A DNA stretch of 64,000 bases, from positions 62,001 through 126,000 of the forward strand of contig JADFDJ010000008.1 of NCBI GenBank assembly GCA_018262895.1. Reading direction: 5' to 3'. The notes under the pieces were generated by a model, which did no database searches, was not told the origin of the DNA, and worked only from the letters and a program-made list of their open reading frames with translations. How positions within the stretch are numbered: position 1 is the stretch's first letter; every line of letters starts with the position of its first letter. Positions 62,467 to 64,000 of this stretch are shown piece after piece. A program made the position numbers and the translations under genes. This stretch comes from Methanomassiliicoccus sp. GTDB lineage: Archaea; Thermoplasmatota; Thermoplasmata; Methanomassiliicoccales; Methanomassiliicoccaceae.

Positions 62467-62750
62467 GATTCATCTCATTCCATATGTCATCAGCGCCTTA
62501 TCAAGGCCCAGGACTGGGCCCATCTCCGCTGACGTTCTCGTCCATTTGTTTAAGCGATATAAACCCTTTGAACTTGAAGGCGCTCGCGTAAATGATATCC
62601 AGCCCCTGAACAGGGCATTTATGCGGGGATTGGCAGGATAATTTTGAGTTTAAGGACATTTATTTAAATACTAGAAGGACTTTGGCGATTCAGTCGAAAA
62701 AGTCTGAGAGGATTTTTTTAGGACGAAACAAACCAACAGTAGGTATAGTA

Positions 62751-62921
62751 ATGTACGGAAACAAGAGACAGGGCGGCTACAGCCGCGAACCCCGCGAAAT
62801 GCATGACGCAACTTGCTCCGACTGCGGAGCTCAGACCCAGGTACCATTCAAGCCGACGGAAGGCAGGCCTGTGTACTGCAGGGACTGCTTCCAGAAGCAC
62901 AAGCCCAGGGACAGGTTCTAA
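62751..62921 (+). CDS. CxxC-x17-CxxC zinc-ribbon protein
   Basis: A 56-residue protein: MYGNKRQGGYSREPREMHDA, TCSDCGAQTQVPFKPTEGRP, VYCRDCFQKHKPRDRF. This is the widespread small zinc-ribbon domain with two CxxC 17 residues apart. Function unknown. A TATA-like ATTTATTTAAATAC about 85 nt upstream implies a leader of about 60 nt, unusual here. A T-rich terminator follows. Confidence 0.8.
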   Translation: MYGNKRQGGYSREPREMHDATCSDCGAQTQVPFKPTEGRPVYCRDCFQKHKPRDRF

Positions 62922-62933
62922 ACCTGATCCATC

Positions 62934-62947
62934 CTTTTTTTATTTTT
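62934..62947 (+). terminator. T-run terminator
   Basis: A T-rich run, CTTTTTTTATTTTTA, 13 nt after the zinc-ribbon stop, typical of archaeal intrinsic termination. No hairpin needed. Confidence 0.55.
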
Positions 62948-63055
62948 ACCTTCAACATATTGTGATTCTTCCGTTCTAAGAACATTAATGTCCAATCTTT
63001 TGACCGAAATCCTCCCTACTTAACTGTCTTATAGGGAAGTCGCTCATTCACGAGC

Positions 63056-63460
63056 ATGGTAAGTCTAACCCCAGAAATGATGGAGCTCATACGGAGCACC
63101 CGCTACTTCCCCCTGGCCACCGCCTCCGCGGACGGCGATCCCAACGTGGTGCCTGTGGGCTCGGTGTTCCTCATCGATCCTGAGACCATATGGATCGGCA
63201 ACCAGTTCATGGATGCCACCATCAAGAACCTCAAGGAGAACCCCCGGGCCTCTGTCTATGTGTGGACCCAGGGCGTCAAAGGTTGCCTCAAGATAAAGGC
63301 CGACGTTACGGTCATGGAAGAAGGCGAGGACTACGAGAAGATGAGGGAGATGGTGAGCGCAAAAAGGGCGGACCTGAAATGCCGTTCCCTCCTGGTCCTG
63401 AAGATCACAGGGGTATTCGAGTGCACCTCAGGCAAGGACGCTGGAAAGAAGCTCCTCTGA
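63056..63460 (+). CDS. Pyridoxamine 5'-phosphate oxidase-fold flavoprotein
   Basis: A 134-residue split-barrel protein: LTPEMMELIRSTRYFPLATA, SADGDPNVVPVGSVFLIDPE, TIWIGNQFMDATIKNLKENP, RASVYVWTQGVKGCLKIKAD. The pattern matches small FMN- or F420-binding PNPOx-like proteins; substrate unknown. A TATA-like CTTATAGGG lies about 25 nt before the ATG, so the message is likely leaderless. Confidence 0.83.
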   Translation: MVSLTPEMMELIRSTRYFPLATASADGDPNVVPVGSVFLIDPETIWIGNQFMDATIKNLKENPRASVYVWTQGVKGCLKIKADVTVMEEGEDYEKMREMVSAKRADLKCRSLLVLKITGVFECTSGKDAGKKLL

Positions 63461-63500
63461 TGCTCTGGACCTAAGGACGTGCCTTCTGAGCGGCGATAGC

Positions 63501-64000
63501 ATGAGCATCAGGATCTGCGTGGGAGGGGGGTCATTTGGAACTCTCGCAGCATTGCAGGGCCGCGCCCAGGCGGACAGGACCTTGGTCATAGATATCGATG
63601 CTCAATGTCGCGCAAGACCGTATGCGGACAGGATCGTTGTTGATCCGAATACTATCCTGGACTCCCATCCAGGGAGCATCTATCTCCTGGTCGATGATGG
63701 AACACGAGCTTTACTGGACATCCTTGATAGGTGGGTGCCCGACCTGGTCGTTGCTGCCTCCCGCGGCCATCTCGCGGCACATCTCGCGGTGGAGCATGTT
63801 ATGCGGCGGGGAAAGGAGCTCCTGCCATCAACGGATCTCGTACCCTATGTAATCGAAGGCCTTCCCTCGGGGTCGGTAATCATCAACGACCTGGATCAGG
63901 CGGTGGTGGTGACAAGCTACATGCCGTCCTCGCTTCAATGCACCGAGGGATGCATGCAACCGCCTGTTTGCCCGGTGACAGGTCGGGATATTTCTGTACC
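63501..64000 (+). CDS. Archaeal protein of unknown function with CPVTGR motif, truncated by window end
   Basis: An ORF from ATG 63501 is open at the window end (about 166 residues seen): MSIRICVGGGSFGTLAALQG, TLVIDIDAQCRARPYADRIV, IYLLVDDGTRALLDILDRW, then a Cys-rich segment SLQCTEGCMQPPVCPVTGRD. The N-terminus looks like a Rossmann-type nucleotide-binding fold (VGGGSFGTLAAL). The Cys cluster may bind metal. No family named with confidence. Confidence 0.6.
   Translation, partial: MSIRICVGGGSFGTLAALQGRAQADRTLVIDIDAQCRARPYADRIVVDPNTILDSHPGSIYLLVDDGTRALLDILDRWVPDLVVAASRGHLAAHLAVEHVMRRGKELLPSTDLVPYVIEGLPSGSVIINDLDQAVVVTSYMPSSLQCTEGCMQPPVCPVTGRDISV

Noticed and set aside
62450-62641. 63-codon plus ORF
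   Set aside because: It overlaps the start and promoter of the C2H2 zinc-finger gene and has no ribosome site.

Overview
The window is archaeal chromosome. The evidence is Rpo7, Spt4, the ribosomal proteins S24e and S27ae, FEN-1, deoxyhypusine synthase, GTP-dependent dephospho-CoA kinase, the phosphomevalonate dehydratase of the archaeal mevalonate pathway, a tRNA-Arg with an intron at the usual anticodon-loop position, and many TATA-box leaderless promoters. A DUF835 domain, a group 3c-type [NiFe] hydrogenase and fairly high GC suggest Thermoplasmatota near Methanomassiliicoccales; this placement is inference. At least eight genes end in TAG, so TAG is an ordinary stop here, which argues against genome-wide pyrrolysine recoding. 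No methanogenesis gene is present.

Layout. 1-8.2 kb: a truncated PEP-synthase-like phosphotransferase, a lone FtsX-type permease, an MFS exporter and a pilin-like small protein. 8.2-14.7 kb: a six-gene leftward operon encoding a [NiFe] hydrogenase (large and small subunits plus maturation protease), an NfnAB-like NADP/ferredoxin flavoprotein pair, and a protein with two ferredoxin and two MvhD domains. Glutamate dehydrogenase is divergent from it at 15.2 kb. 16.7-19.7 kb: small proteins and a large Ig-like surface protein. 19.9-25.7 kb: a slipin/NfeD pair and a five-gene operon of zinc-ribbon membrane proteins, an SPFH-zinc-ribbon protein and a coiled-coil protein, resembling bacterial PspA-YdjGHI. 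27.0-28.4 kb: an IS110/IS1111-type element with a frameshifted transposase. 28.4-44.9 kb: housekeeping genes (YyaL, RNase Z, Rpe, FEN-1), an isoleucyl-tRNA synthetase with a long fused C-terminus ending in DUF835, phosphomevalonate dehydratase with a Nudix domain fused to the small subunit, and a TetR/MFS pair with a visible operator. 45-48.5 kb: a thioredoxin-FN3 membrane protein, then a low-coding stretch with a decayed membrane-protein gene. 48.5-64 kb: tRNA-Arg, ProC, the rpo7-spt4-DUF359-S24e-S27ae cluster, membrane pyrophosphatase, DUF47/PiT, a KaiC-like pair, a polyprenol-kinase-like gene, Dys and an isopropylmalate-dehydrogenase-family gene, and several small zinc proteins.

How it fits together (inference): glutamate dehydrogenase and the hydrogenase-Nfn operon could couple amino-acid oxidation, NADP(H), ferredoxin and H2. 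The proton-pumping pyrophosphatase, phosphate permease and slipin/SPFH clusters concern membrane energetics and integrity. Several short genes (17209, 34361, 48082, 62323) fall below usual length cut-offs. The hydrogenase small subunit appears to start at a non-canonical AUA codon and is easily truncated by automated calling.
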